Shown in pieces: positions 1 to 8,274 of a stretch of DNA of 51,917 nucleotides. Every line of letters starts with the position of its first letter. The stretch's first letter is position 1. The position numbers and the translations under genes are program-made. Origin of the DNA: a delta proteobacterium MLS_D. GTDB taxonomy: Bacteria; Desulfobacterota; Syntrophia; Syntrophales; UBA2210. The stretch is taken from the NCBI GenBank assembly GCA_002030015.1, contig LQBH01000005.1:1-51917 (forward strand), in the 5' to 3' direction. A model generated the notes under the pieces. The model saw only the letters and a list, made by a program, of their open reading frames with translations. It ran no database searches and was not told where the DNA came from.

Positions 1-447
1 CGTGGCGTCTCCACCATGTGCCGCCGCCTCATGTCCCGTGACGACAATCCCATCGGCGCCCTGTTTCTCGGCGCTGCGGGCATGCCGCTCGTTGACCACC
101 GTGGCTATGACTTTACCGCCGTAAGTATGAGCTTCCTTCGCCAGCCAGTCGCCTTTGCCCAGGGAAAAGTTGATCACCGGTACCTGCTCCTCCAGGAGCA
201 CCCGGGCATTCTCCCGGGCTCCCGGAAACATGAGCGTGGCGTTTGCGCCGAAGGGCTTGTCGGTGAGGCTTCGTATCTCCCGAATGGCCTGCCGGGTTTC
301 CGTGGTATTAAGGGGACCCGTGGCAAGAATGCCCAGGCCTCCGGCGTTGGACACCGCCGCCACCAGGGAAGGAACACTGATCCAGCTCATGCCGGAAAGA
401 ATAATGGGAACATCAATACCGAATAGGTCCGTAACACGGGTTTTCAT
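1..447 (-). CDS. nitronate monooxygenase family protein, C-terminus cut by window edge
   Basis: The minus-strand frame starts at ATG 447-445 with an AAGGAG ribosome site a few bases upstream and stays open to base 1, giving 149 residues. The N-terminus (MKTRVTDLFGIDVPIILSGM) and the following SNAGGLGIL and KPFGANATL stretches are typical of the FMN-dependent nitronate monooxygenase / 2-nitropropane dioxygenase TIM barrel. The later GADGIVVTGHEAAAHGG segment fits the flavin-phosphate and catalytic-His region of that family. Family members oxidise alkyl nitronates; some relatives are enoyl-ACP reductase (FabK)-like, and the visible part does not separate these. The gene follows the squalene synthase-type gene in the same direction after about 42 bases, so the two are probably co-transcribed. 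The family call is firm; the substrate is unknown. Confidence 0.88.
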   Translation of the reverse strand, partial: MKTRVTDLFGIDVPIILSGMSWISVPSLVAAVSNAGGLGILATGPLNTTETRQAIREIRSLTDKPFGANATLMFPGARENARVLLEEQVPVINFSLGKGDWLAKEAHTYGGKVIATVVNERHARSAEKQGADGIVVTGHEAAAHGGDAT

Positions 448-489
448 GACAAGATACTCCTTCCAGAAATTGAGTTGTAGGGTTTGCAG

Positions 490-1545
490 TCACTTGCTGA
501 TGGCATTGTCCGCCTTCCGCCGGGCACCGTTGTAAAGCCACCTGACAAGATGATTCGAAAAAACGGCGCAGGTGCTGGTCATGATGATTCGCCTTACGTC
601 ATTCCGCCCTATCTTAACGGTGGTACCCTGCAGAATCTGGTCGCGGTTTCGTCTCACCAGGGCGAGGGTTTCCACGGCCATGAGCAGCGGCCAGAGGCAG
701 AAGAGACGATACCTGACAAACCGCCGCGGAATAGTCTGAACGTACTCGATCGCCTCATCGAGGTATTCCAGCGCCATGTCGACGAGACGGTTCAGCACGG
801 CCTCCGCCGCACGGCTGTCTTCCCTTAACCCGGCCCGCGGATCGATTCCTTCATCGAGAAAAAAGGAGCGGGGTACGTAGCACCATCCACGCTCGCGGTC
901 TCCCTGAAAGTCCTTGACGATGTTCGTCATCTGCAGGCCGAGGCCGAAGGAGACACTGCGGGCGCGAAGACGTTCATAAATATTTTCAGGGACGCACCGT
1001 CCGGCGTTTGAACCGCCGAAGAAAAGAGACGTAATCATCAGTCCGACCGTACCCGCCACGTAGTAACAGTACCGTTCCAGCTCCCTTCTGTCTTCGAGAA
1101 CGACGGTGCCGCTGCCGTCGGCTTTTCGCTGAAAGGATGCCATGCCCCGCGCTGTTTCGCGGACACGTTCCGATATGATAGAAATGTACTCCGCCGGCAG
1201 TTTGACGAATTCCCGGAACACGCGGGGCGTGTCGAAAAGCAGCTCACTTTCGGCGCCGTTCCCCCTGACCGCGAGTGAAGCGGTGAAGCGGTCAACCTTG
1301 TCCCGCCAGTCGCGTCCGGGCGGGAAGAGGTTTTCATAGGCAGCGAGATAATCGATTTTGGCGGCCGCCTCAAGGGATGGTTCGTCTTCGATAGTATCGG
1401 CGATACGGAACAACAGGTACGCCAGAAGCATGCTCCGGTAAGCGTCACCCCGAAGAACCCGAATATTAACGGCAAACGTCCTGGACACACGGTCGAGATG
1501 TTTTTCACAGACGGTAAAATCGTCTTCCCCGGTCCTGTATCCCAT
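490..1545 (-). CDS. squalene/phytoene synthase family protein (squalene synthase type)
   Basis: This is a head-to-head prenyl transferase of 351 residues. Two aspartate-rich motifs that bind the Mg-diphosphate of farnesyl diphosphate are visible: DTIED at residues 50-54 and DFQGD at 212-216, the latter inside QMTNIVKDFQGDRERGW. The YCYYVAGTVG segment near 160 is also typical of squalene synthases. The C-terminus is hydrophobic (LFCLWPLLMAVETLAL), suggesting membrane contact. I chose ATG 1545 because GGGAGA lies about 8 bases upstream and homology begins there; ATG 1572 in the same frame is the alternative. The product is probably squalene for hopanoids, but a single gene without HpnC/HpnD neighbours leaves the exact product open. 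An intrinsic terminator and a sigma54-type promoter lie upstream on the same strand. Confidence 0.88.
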   Translation of the reverse strand: MGYRTGEDDFTVCEKHLDRVSRTFAVNIRVLRGDAYRSMLLAYLLFRIADTIEDEPSLEAAAKIDYLAAYENLFPPGRDWRDKVDRFTASLAVRGNGAESELLFDTPRVFREFVKLPAEYISIISERVRETARGMASFQRKADGSGTVVLEDRRELERYCYYVAGTVGLMITSLFFGGSNAGRCVPENIYERLRARSVSFGLGLQMTNIVKDFQGDRERGWCYVPRSFFLDEGIDPRAGLREDSRAAEAVLNRLVDMALEYLDEAIEYVQTIPRRFVRYRLFCLWPLLMAVETLALVRRNRDQILQGTTVKIGRNDVRRIIMTSTCAVFSNHLVRWLYNGARRKADNAISK

Positions 1546-1700
1546 GCGTCGGTCTCCCGCGGCGCCGGGCATGACGCCGCCCTTTCCGGTCAATTGGGCA
1601 CAAGAATACCCGGTTACCGGCGCGGGGTCAAGTACAGGCGACACTGTGACGACGCGCAGGAACTTTTTTGTGTCCGATCCGGGGTGCCCCGCGGAGGGCA

Positions 1701-1730
1701 AACAAAAAGGGAGGCCCGAGGGCCTCCCTT
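1701..1730 (-). terminator. intrinsic terminator of the candidate small RNA
   Basis: Read on the minus strand, a perfect 10-bp stem AAGGGAGGCC/GGCCTCCCTT with a 4-base loop is followed by TTTTTGTTTG. The T-run lies only on the minus-strand side, so it ends leftward transcription. No protein gene lies just upstream to explain it. Confidence 0.8.
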
Positions 1731-1912
1731 GCAGGGGGTAACCAACCAAATATTCTTATCGTCGCATCAACATCACAGGTGAATCCCCGCTTTGCAATTT
1801 TCCGTTGCCGTTCAACCCAGCAGCCCGCCCCGCGTCGCCTTCGCGGAACGGACTTTCTACCATCGGTCGGTCCAAAGGTTTCAACCGGAATCAGGAGGTA
1901 AGTTCCAGTTTG
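1701..1912 (-). ncRNA. candidate sigma54-dependent small RNA (or terminated leader) with anti-SD loop
   Basis: The stretch is bounded by a -24/-12 promoter (1923-1938) and an intrinsic terminator (1701-1730), and no protein frame in it looks real. The +1 predicted from the -12 element falls near 1912. The RNA would then begin almost directly with an 8-bp hairpin, AACUGGAA pairing with UUCCGGUU (one G-U pair), whose 12-base loop CUUACCUCCUGA displays ACCUCCU, complementary to ribosome-binding sites. A second hairpin, CCGCG/CGCGG, sits in the middle. The size of about 210 bases and the sigma54 control recall GlmY/GlmZ- and Qrr-type RNAs, but I see no sequence match to them or to 6S RNA. It could instead be an attenuated leader of the squalene synthase gene 155 bases downstream. 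Structure and promoter are read by eye only. Confidence 0.5.
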
Positions 1913-1922
1913 CCTCTGGTAT

Positions 1923-1938
1923 TGCATGATCCGTACCA
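1923..1938 (-). promoter_or_regulatory. sigma54 (-24/-12) promoter
   Basis: The minus strand reads TGGTACG-GATC-ATGCA, against the sigma54 consensus TGGCACG-N4-TTGCA. The invariant GG and GC are present at the required spacing; only two positions differ. It points leftward toward the terminator-bounded RNA. A kinase/NtrC-type regulator pair lies within 3 kb. Confidence 0.65.
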
Positions 1939-2023
1939 GAAAGGCGACATTCCGGGAAAACGCCGCGGGCCGTGTCTTCCGGCGTTTCCGTTCGAAAACA
2001 TGACGCGGCCGGAAACGGAAATA

Positions 2024-2131
2024 ATTGTCGAACGAAAGAAGGCAAAAACTGCGTTATCGGAAATAGTATTAATAATATTAACACGTTATCATTTGTCGAA
2101 ATGTATACGGCTTTCGACAAAATTGTCGAAT
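2024..2131. promoter_or_regulatory. cluster of TTGTCGAA boxes, probable enhancer-binding site
   Basis: Four copies of an (A/T)TTGTCGAA box occur: 2024-2033 (+), 2092-2101 (+), 2112-2121 (-) and 2122-2131 (+). The middle pair forms a perfect inverted repeat, TTTGTCGAAA then TTTCGACAAA, with centres 20 bp apart (two helical turns). They lie about 90-210 bp upstream of the leftward sigma54 promoter, the usual range for NtrC-family activators. The surrounding DNA is AT-rich. Binding by the regulator at 4419-5783 is inference. Confidence 0.55.
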
Positions 2132-2176
2132 CGCACTGTTTCAATCCGCAGGACAGTCGCCGAAGATCTTCCCCCG

Positions 2177-2496
2177 AAATCCGCGATTGGTTCAGCCTGT
2201 TCACGGTACAGACAGTTCAACACCCCGTTTGTTCGGCGAGATATGTGCTGCCCGATGCACATTCAGACCAAACCGTGAAGGTTGCCGTAATGACATGACA
2301 AGCTGAATCACCCATGAGCGGTTCCACCGCGAAAGAGGAAGCGCCCCCTCCCCTTGCTCCCCTCCCTCCCGGGGAGGGGACGGAGAAAATGGTCTATCGC
2401 CCATAGCCTCTCTGTTATATCATTCGACTTTTCATGCCGCGACGTTGCCTATTGATGACTCGATATTTTGCTCTTACGACAATCAATCGCGGATTT
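2177..2496. repeat. MITE-like element, copy 1
   Basis: The 320-bp element is bounded by perfect 13-bp terminal inverted repeats, AAATCCGCGATTG at 2177-2189 and CAATCGCGGATTT at 2484-2496. The left arm shares with the copies at 14694 and 19060 a block around CAGACAGTTCAAC and TGCTG(C/T)CCGAT(G/A)CACATTCAGACC. The middle has a polypyrimidine CCCTCCC...GGGGAGGGG tract and the shared phrase ATGGYCTRTCGCCCATAGCCT, then CTCTCTGTTATATC. There is no coding capacity. It lies just upstream of the histidine kinase promoter. No clear target duplication is visible for this copy. Confidence 0.75.
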
Positions 2497-2514
2497 TTGG
2501 TCTTCCGGAACCTC

Positions 2515-2543
2515 TTGTAATCAGGCGAACCGTAGTATAGTAT
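2515..2543 (+). promoter_or_regulatory. sigma70-type promoter of the two-component operon
   Basis: TTGTAA (2515-2520), a 17-base spacer and TAGTAT (2538-2543) precede the kinase start by about 37 bases. A 12-codon frame from ATG 2546 would end at TGA 2582-2584, overlapping the kinase ATG, but it has no ribosome site of its own. Confidence 0.45.
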
Positions 2544-2580
2544 CAATGCACATTAACGACAAGGACCAACTGCAGAAATC

Positions 2581-4422
2581 ATGAACGATCGTCGGGAATC
2601 CCCACCGGACCGGGCACGGCAGGAGGGGAACAAAACAATTTTCTCAAACTACATCATGCCGTTCACGGTCTTCCTGGTAGTGGCCGTTTTCGTTACGCTG
2701 ATCCTGATCATGGGCGTCATGGACCTCAGGCGGCTCGACAGGACACTGACGGAATTCCTGGAAAACCGGGCGCTTGACATAGTCGCTACTATTGAGAACG
2801 TGGCACAGGAAGATCTCAACTTTCTGCGTCGTATTCTGCGGGATGAGAGGGAATATTACGGCGGGACCGCGCAGGGTCATCCTTCCGACAAAGAACACAA
2901 TATTCAGGAACGTCTTATAAAAGCCCTTTACGATGTGGCGCGGGATATCGATACTTACTGGAAAAAGGACGAACTTTCAGAGAGTGTCCTCAAGGAAATC
3001 GCCGCCCGGGAAAAACTGTCGCTCATCGTCCTCCTCGATGAAAACGGACACATAGCCCTTAAGAGCAGGGAGTTCCAGCAGGAACCCGTGGACATGCAGG
3101 CTATCAGAGGCAACGAGCAACAACAACTGGTCATGGAACTGCTCAAGACGCTGGGACCGCTCATGAACATGGGTTACATAACGCTGCACCGCAAGGACGA
3201 CAGCGGCACTATCGTCATAGCTCTGGACGCGGGCAAACTGAAATACTGGGGGGCGAAAATTGCCGTCAAGCGCGTCATCGGAGAAATTGGCTGGGAACAG
3301 GAGCTCGCGTATCTCTCCGTTATCGACCAGAGCGGAAATATCCTGGAAAAGGTCGGCGTTGAACCGCCTCCGCGGCAGATCACGAAAACGGACTTTCAGG
3401 GCGCAGACGAGCTCCCTGCGGATCAACGGGTTGCGAATAACCGCCGGTACACCGACGAAGAGGGGAGTCACTACCTGGACATCGTCGCTCCCGTGCGCCT
3501 CGAAGACACTGTCGTGGGGTACGCCCGCATGGGCCTGAAGTGGGACCGCGCCGGGTCGATGCTGGCGGAAAACAGAAACCGCATGATTTTCACGACGATT
3601 CTCATCGTGTTGATAGGCACCCTGTCAACGGTGGTTCTGTACCGCAACCAGAGCAAGCAACTTGCCCGCATGGAAGAAATGAAGAAGCGCCTTCAGCGGG
3701 CCGAACAGCTTTCAGCGCTGGGGCAGCTTGCCGCCGGCGTGGCGCACGAAATACGAAACCCCCTGAACGCCATCAGTATCGCAACCCAACGCCTGAAACG
3801 GGAGTACTCTCCCGACGACGAGGCGAGAAAAGACGATTTTGACCGAATATCCGGCATCATCCGCGATGAGATCCGAAGGCTCAACGACATTATCGAAGAA
3901 TTCGTCACCTTTTTCAGAATCAAGCGCATGGAACTTCGTCCCGGTCCGCTGGAAGACCTGCTGGAAAGAATAGTGAAAATCATGGAATCCGAATTAGCTT
4001 CCCGCGACGTGGTGCTGAAACCGGCGTGGAACAGTGAACGGTCGTCAATAATCACAATGGACCGGGACAAACTGACACAGGCTTTTTACAATATTATTAA
4101 AAACGCGATGGAATCCATCGACGATTCCCGTCGCGGACAGGTAACCATCGAGGTGGAAGACCGCGCCGACCGTCAGGTCGCCGTCATAATAACCGACAAC
4201 GGATCCGGCCTCGCGCCCGAGGAACTGGAACGTATTTTCAACCCCGAGTACACCACAAAGGAAAAGGGACTCGGACTGGGGTTGACGCTCGCTCATGAAA
4301 TCATTCACGGCCACCGGGGGGAAATCCGCGTCACCAGCACGAAGGGAACAGGAACTACCTTCGAAATACTGTTGCCCCTTGACGACGGGCGAATGGAAGA
4401 GGCGGAAGTGAAATCATCATGA
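2581..4422 (+). CDS. membrane sensor histidine kinase (NtrB/AtoS/ZraS type)
   Basis: The 613-residue kinase has one membrane helix near 24-46, a large periplasmic sensor region (about 50-335, with a Cache/PAS-like appearance), a second helix near 336-354 and a short coiled linker. The cytoplasmic core follows: H-box GVAHEIRNPLNAI with phospho-acceptor His389, N-box FYNIIKNAMESI (502-513), G1 box DNGSG (539-543) and G2 box GLGLGL (563-568). The H-box style is that of kinases that phosphorylate NtrC-family regulators. Its stop codon overlaps the start of such a regulator (ATGA), so the two are translationally coupled. The ligand sensed cannot be read from the sequence. The ribosome site is weak; ATG 2581 is the only sensible start. 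Confidence 0.93.
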   Translation: MNDRRESPPDRARQEGNKTIFSNYIMPFTVFLVVAVFVTLILIMGVMDLRRLDRTLTEFLENRALDIVATIENVAQEDLNFLRRILRDEREYYGGTAQGHPSDKEHNIQERLIKALYDVARDIDTYWKKDELSESVLKEIAAREKLSLIVLLDENGHIALKSREFQQEPVDMQAIRGNEQQQLVMELLKTLGPLMNMGYITLHRKDDSGTIVIALDAGKLKYWGAKIAVKRVIGEIGWEQELAYLSVIDQSGNILEKVGVEPPPRQITKTDFQGADELPADQRVANNRRYTDEEGSHYLDIVAPVRLEDTVVGYARMGLKWDRAGSMLAENRNRMIFTTILIVLIGTLSTVVLYRNQSKQLARMEEMKKRLQRAEQLSALGQLAAGVAHEIRNPLNAISIATQRLKREYSPDDEARKDDFDRISGIIRDEIRRLNDIIEEFVTFFRIKRMELRPGPLEDLLERIVKIMESELASRDVVLKPAWNSERSSIITMDRDKLTQAFYNIIKNAMESIDDSRRGQVTIEVEDRADRQVAVIITDNGSGLAPEELERIFNPEYTTKEKGLGLGLTLAHEIIHGHRGEIRVTSTKGTGTTFEILLPLDDGRMEEAEVKSS

Positions 4423-5783
4423 AGGCAATGAACATACTCATCACCGAAGACGGCCGGACGCAACGGGAAATGCTGAGAGATTTCCTCTCCAATGAAGGCC
4501 ACATGATCGTCGAGGCCGCCGACGGCGAAGAGGCGGTAAAGACCGTACTGGACGGCCCGGTCGATCTTGTCCTGCTCGACTACAAGATGCCCGGCATGAA
4601 CGGTCTCGAAGTCCTCAAGAAAATCAGGGAAATAAATCCATACGTGGACGTCATCATGATGACGGCCTACGGAACGGTTGAAACCGCGGTACAGGCCATG
4701 AAAGAAGGCGCCCTCGACTACATCACGAAACCCGTTGAACTCGAGGAGTTATTGCTCCTGATCGACCGAATATCGGAACGCCGCACCCTGATCCGTGAAA
4801 ACGAGCTGCTGAGGAGGCAACTGTGGAAAAAGGGCATGGCGGGCGACCAGATCATTTACCGAAGTCCTCTCATGGAATCCATTGTCAACCTGGCGGGGCG
4901 GGTGGCGTCCAGTCGGGCCACGGTGCTCATTCAAGGTGAAAGCGGCACCGGGAAGGAACTCTTTGCCAAGCTCATTCACGGCCTGAGTCCGCGTTCCGGT
5001 GACCCGATGATCGTGGTCAACTGCGGCGCCCTGCCGGAAACACTGCTTGAAAGCGAACTGTTCGGCCACGAAAAAGGCTCCTTCACGGGCGCCACGGCCC
5101 GTCGAATAGGTCGTTTCGAAGAGGCCGACGGAGGAACCCTGTTTCTCGACGAAATCGGCGAGCTCTCCGCCGCGGTCCAGGTAAAACTGCTCCGTTTTCT
5201 TCAGGAACGGGAATTCCAGCGACTGGGAGGCAATCAGACGCTGAAGGCGGACGTAAGGATCATCAGCGCCACCAATCGGGACCTGGAGGAACTGATGAAA
5301 CGGGGAGTATTCCGGGATGATCTCTACTACCGTCTGAATGTCGTCACCTTGCGCATACCGCCGCTGCGGGAACGGAAAGAAGACATACAGCCCCTGATTC
5401 AACACTTTCTCGACCGTTTCGCCAGGGAAAACAACAAATCCATTGAAGGAGTCAGCAGTGAAGCCATGGATCTTCTGCTGAAATACGATTACCCGGGCAA
5501 CGTGCGGGAACTGGAAAACATCATCGAGCGGGCCGCCGTGATCACCAGGGATAAGGTCATCTCGGTGCGCGATCTTCCCTTCAGGGACTCGCTGAACCGG
5601 CGGCACGGAGAAGCCGGGGGCACGGGAAACCTGATGAAAGATTCGGTTGAAACCCTGGAATGTCAGCTCATGAAACAGGCCCTGGAGGACGCCGACTATA
5701 ACCAGACCCGGGCCGCCGACATTCTCGGCATCACGGAACGGACACTCCGTTACAAAATGAAGAAATACGGTTTGAAATCATGA
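4419..5783 (+). CDS. sigma54-dependent NtrC-family response regulator
   Basis: The 454-residue protein has three domains. The receiver domain is about 1-120, with phospho-acceptor Asp54 in LLDYKMPG and Lys104. The AAA+ domain carries Walker A GESGTGKE (173-180), the sigma54-contacting loop GSFTGA (220-225), Walker [13 protein letters not shown] (238-249) and a following arginine region. A Fis-type helix-turn-helix ([20 protein letters not shown]) ends the protein at about 428-447. It should activate sigma54 promoters after phosphorylation by the overlapping kinase. The only good sigma54 promoter noticed in the window is the leftward one at 1923-1938, which has repeated upstream boxes. The stop codon directly abuts that of the convergent metallophosphoesterase gene (TCA|TGA, no spacer). 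Confidence 0.95.
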   Translation: MKAMNILITEDGRTQREMLRDFLSNEGHMIVEAADGEEAVKTVLDGPVDLVLLDYKMPGMNGLEVLKKIREINPYVDVIMMTAYGTVETAVQAMKEGALDYITKPVELEELLLLIDRISERRTLIRENELLRRQLWKKGMAGDQIIYRSPLMESIVNLAGRVASSRATVLIQGESGTGKELFAKLIHGLSPRSGDPMIVVNCGALPETLLESELFGHEKGSFTGATARRIGRFEEADGGTLFLDEIGELSAAVQVKLLRFLQEREFQRLGGNQTLKADVRIISATNRDLEELMKRGVFRDDLYYRLNVVTLRIPPLRERKEDIQPLIQHFLDRFARENNKSIEGVSSEAMDLLLKYDYPGNVRELENIIERAAVITRDKVISVRDLPFRDSLNRRHGEAGGTGNLMKDSVETLECQLMKQALEDADYNQTRAADILGITERTLRYKMKKYGLKS

Positions 5784-6938
5784 GGCGCCGGTCCCCACCA
5801 GATCGATGATCACCACTTCCGGCGGCGCCAGCAGGCGAATGGCCGGCCCCCATGTACCGGCACCCCGGCTCACATAAAGACGCCCGCCTCCGGGCAGCAG
5901 ATGATACCCGGAAGAATACCGGTAAAAAAGCTTCGTCACCAGCGTGAAGGGAAAGATCTGCCCCCGGTGGGTGTGGCCCGAAAGCTGGAGATCGAAAGGA
6001 CTCGGCACGGCGGAACTTACCGTCGGCTGATGCTTCAGAAGCAGCCGGAACACCTGATCGTCCACAGGTTCGAGCAGTTTTTCTTCTTCCCCGGTATCCC
6101 TGAAGGAGTGGGGCGCGTTGAGGGGTGACAGCTTTCGTCCCGCCGGGTCGTCGACGCCGGCGACGGCCAGGACGCCGTCCGCGACGACAACCACCTCGCC
6201 GCGGAGCAGCCGGAACCCCGACAGGCGGTGAAATTCCGCCGCGTTCGAAACCCCCGCGTAAAACTCGTGGTTGCCCATGACGGCGAACTTGCCCAGGGGA
6301 GGAGCGAATTCCCCGAGAAGGCGGGCGCTCCCCGCTATGGCGTCCATCTGCCCGTCCACGAGATCCCCTGTGGACACCAGTATATCGGGATGCGCCTCTT
6401 CCACCAGTCCAAGTATCCGAGCGAGCCGTTTCTCGCGGAGCACCAGGCCCAGGTGTACGTCTGACAGTTGAACGATCCGTATTCCACCGTACGTTTCGGG
6501 CAGTTTCGCCGTTTCGATGGTAATGTGCGTGGTCTGCGGGTTCCTGGCCTCATAGCAGCCCCAGGCCGACAGCCCCGAAGCAAGAACGAGGCACAGGACC
6601 GTGGCGCCGTACCCCGCGAAAAATCGCGCGTGGACACCCATGGGCGAAAGAACGGCACGAAGGAGATCGACGAACAGGAAAAGGGAAACGGTGATGAACA
6701 TGAATCCCATCCAGGTGTAACCCGTGTAGGCGATAACCAGCGCCGCCGTCTCGTGGCCCCGCCGCTCAAGCACGGTCACCAGCACGGGGGAAACGACGAA
6801 AAAGGCCAGGATTAACGTCATGGCAACGGTCGCCGCCGGACCGATCTCGAAGGCCGTCCGGAGCCGCAGCAGAAAATACAGGTGCATTCCCCCGTAAACA
6901 ATCAGGAAGACCGCTACAAAAACGAGCATGGCTTTCAT
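5778..6938 (-). CDS. membrane-anchored metallophosphoesterase (YkuE-like)
   Basis: The 386-residue protein has a hydrophobic N-terminal half with about four membrane helices (roughly 1-24, 35-57, 65-95, 107-127) followed by a calcineurin-type phosphoesterase domain. Metal-binding motifs are complete: SDVH (Asp160, His162), GDLVDG (Asp192), GNHEF (Asn223, His224) and SGHTH (His322, His324). YkuE-type relatives act on lipid-linked or cell-envelope phosphoesters, but the substrate here is unknown. I placed the start at ATG 6938, where the hydrophobic helix begins, although the frame is open further upstream. The gene follows the MEMO gene by 46 bases and ends back-to-back with the regulator gene. 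No terminator separates the convergent pair. Confidence 0.88.
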   Translation of the reverse strand: MKAMLVFVAVFLIVYGGMHLYFLLRLRTAFEIGPAATVAMTLILAFFVVSPVLVTVLERRGHETAALVIAYTGYTWMGFMFITVSLFLFVDLLRAVLSPMGVHARFFAGYGATVLCLVLASGLSAWGCYEARNPQTTHITIETAKLPETYGGIRIVQLSDVHLGLVLREKRLARILGLVEEAHPDILVSTGDLVDGQMDAIAGSARLLGEFAPPLGKFAVMGNHEFYAGVSNAAEFHRLSGFRLLRGEVVVVADGVLAVAGVDDPAGRKLSPLNAPHSFRDTGEEEKLLEPVDDQVFRLLLKHQPTVSSAVPSPFDLQLSGHTHRGQIFPFTLVTKLFYRYSSGYHLLPGGGRLYVSRGAGTWGPAIRLLAPPEVVIIDLVGTGAS

Positions 6939-6984
6939 GAATTCCCCGTTTCGAGACACTGTTCCGCCGGCGTGCACCCCTGTT

Positions 6985-8211
6985 TCATCGCCCTTTCCGC
7001 TCGAACACCATGGAAGCGTACGTGACGGCGCTGTCCGTTGCTTTCTCACGGTACGTTTCGTGGGTGATCACATCACCGGTACTTTCACGCATCAGCAGCG
7101 TGAAGAGAATGATCGCCGGAAGTCCGCACACGTTGTAGGGGTCACCCGTATCACGCGCCGTCCGATAAATCTCCTCCGCGTCACCCCGCGCGATGAGCGA
7201 CAGAATGTTCCGATCCTGCTCCCGGGCACGGGGCAACAGGTCGTCGGCCGACACGCCGTGGCCGAACTTCAAACCAACATGAGAAAAATCGACGGCGGCG
7301 ACCACGAGTGTCTCTCCGGAGGAATCTGCGATCAGCCGGTTCAGCTGTTCGTACATGGCACGGAACCGGTCATCGTCCGACAGTAATCCGCCGCTTGGCA
7401 TGATATCCTGAAGCCCGCCGCAGAGCACGGGAACGATCGCGAAAGAAGACGCCAGATAATGTCGAAGAAACACTGTCTGGAATTCAATGGAATGTTCCGC
7501 CTTGTGCCCGAAATTGTCGGAAGCCAGCGTACCCGGCGGCAAGCCTTCGGTCAGAGACCCGATGAATTCTCCATCCGGTGCGATCCTTCCGAAGGGGGTC
7601 AGGAAACCCTTGTTCAGAATCGAGTAAAGTCCGTCCTGTTCCCGGTGATTGATCCCGAGGATGATGACGCGGTCGTACCGCTGGGCCCTGATTCTGCGGT
7701 AGACATCGACGTACACCGACCCGGCCACGGCCGTGTCGATATGCGGCGCCAGGATGCCCGACACCGCCGTATCGCGCGATCTTTCGACGGAAGGGGGCAG
7801 CTCCCCTTCCAGTTTTTCAATCCACGCACGCAGGGTGTCCGGCTCGGCGCTGTAAGCCTTGCCCGCGAAGGCGGGTTCACGATCCGGGTTTTGAAAAAAC
7901 TCGTCCCGAATTTCTCGCATCTTTTTCTGAAACCGTTCGCTGTCCAGCAGGAAAAGCTCGTCGAAGCGGGCAAGCAGGGCGTCGATCTCTTCCAGGGACG
8001 GCGCACCGTCCGGCCGAAGATCTGTAAGGGCGCCCAGGAGCCCCAACCGGTCGTACTGTCCGTTCAGTTTTTCCAGGAGAGGATACAGCCCCGCATCCAG
8101 CGCGACATCGCCGCCGGACAGTTTGAAGGGATCAAGAAAGACAATAACCCGCCGCTCCCGGTACATCACCGGCACCGCCTGCAGGTCCTTTCTCAGTCGT
8201 GGTTTTTCCAC
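6985..8211 (-). CDS. MEMO family protein (AmmeMemoRadiSam system protein B type)
   Basis: The C-terminal 270 residues match the MEMO family: ILAPHIDTAVAGSVY, VIILGINHR, DNFGHKAEHSIEFQTVFL and VVAAVDFSHVGLKFGH carry the family's conserved His and Asp residues. MEMO proteins resemble extradiol-type dioxygenases and occur with AMMECR1 and radical SAM partners. Neither partner is in this window. About 140 residues precede the MEMO core, an extension common in deltaproteobacterial versions but of unknown role. The start is GTG 8211, with GGGAGG six bases upstream; the nearby ATG at 8216 is out of frame. It heads a leftward run with the metallophosphoesterase and lies 63 bases after the cardiolipin synthase gene. 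Confidence 0.87.
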   Translation of the reverse strand: MEKPRLRKDLQAVPVMYRERRVIVFLDPFKLSGGDVALDAGLYPLLEKLNGQYDRLGLLGALTDLRPDGAPSLEEIDALLARFDELFLLDSERFQKKMREIRDEFFQNPDREPAFAGKAYSAEPDTLRAWIEKLEGELPPSVERSRDTAVSGILAPHIDTAVAGSVYVDVYRRIRAQRYDRVIILGINHREQDGLYSILNKGFLTPFGRIAPDGEFIGSLTEGLPPGTLASDNFGHKAEHSIEFQTVFLRHYLASSFAIVPVLCGGLQDIMPSGGLLSDDDRFRAMYEQLNRLIADSSGETLVVAAVDFSHVGLKFGHGVSADDLLPRAREQDRNILSLIARGDAEEIYRTARDTGDPYNVCGLPAIILFTLLMRESTGDVITHETYREKATDSAVTYASMVFERKGR

Positions 8212-8274
8212 GCCATCCTCCCTCTCGGCGTTTCGAAAATAAATTTCCTGGACCGAGCATCGCTGATTTCCGCA

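Noticed and set aside
1701-1912. 6S RNA, SRP RNA or tmRNA as identity of the noncoding element
   Set aside because: The long closing stem and central bubble of 6S, the GGAAGCAGCC-type SRP loop and tmRNA ends are not visible. A sigma54 promoter also does not fit them.
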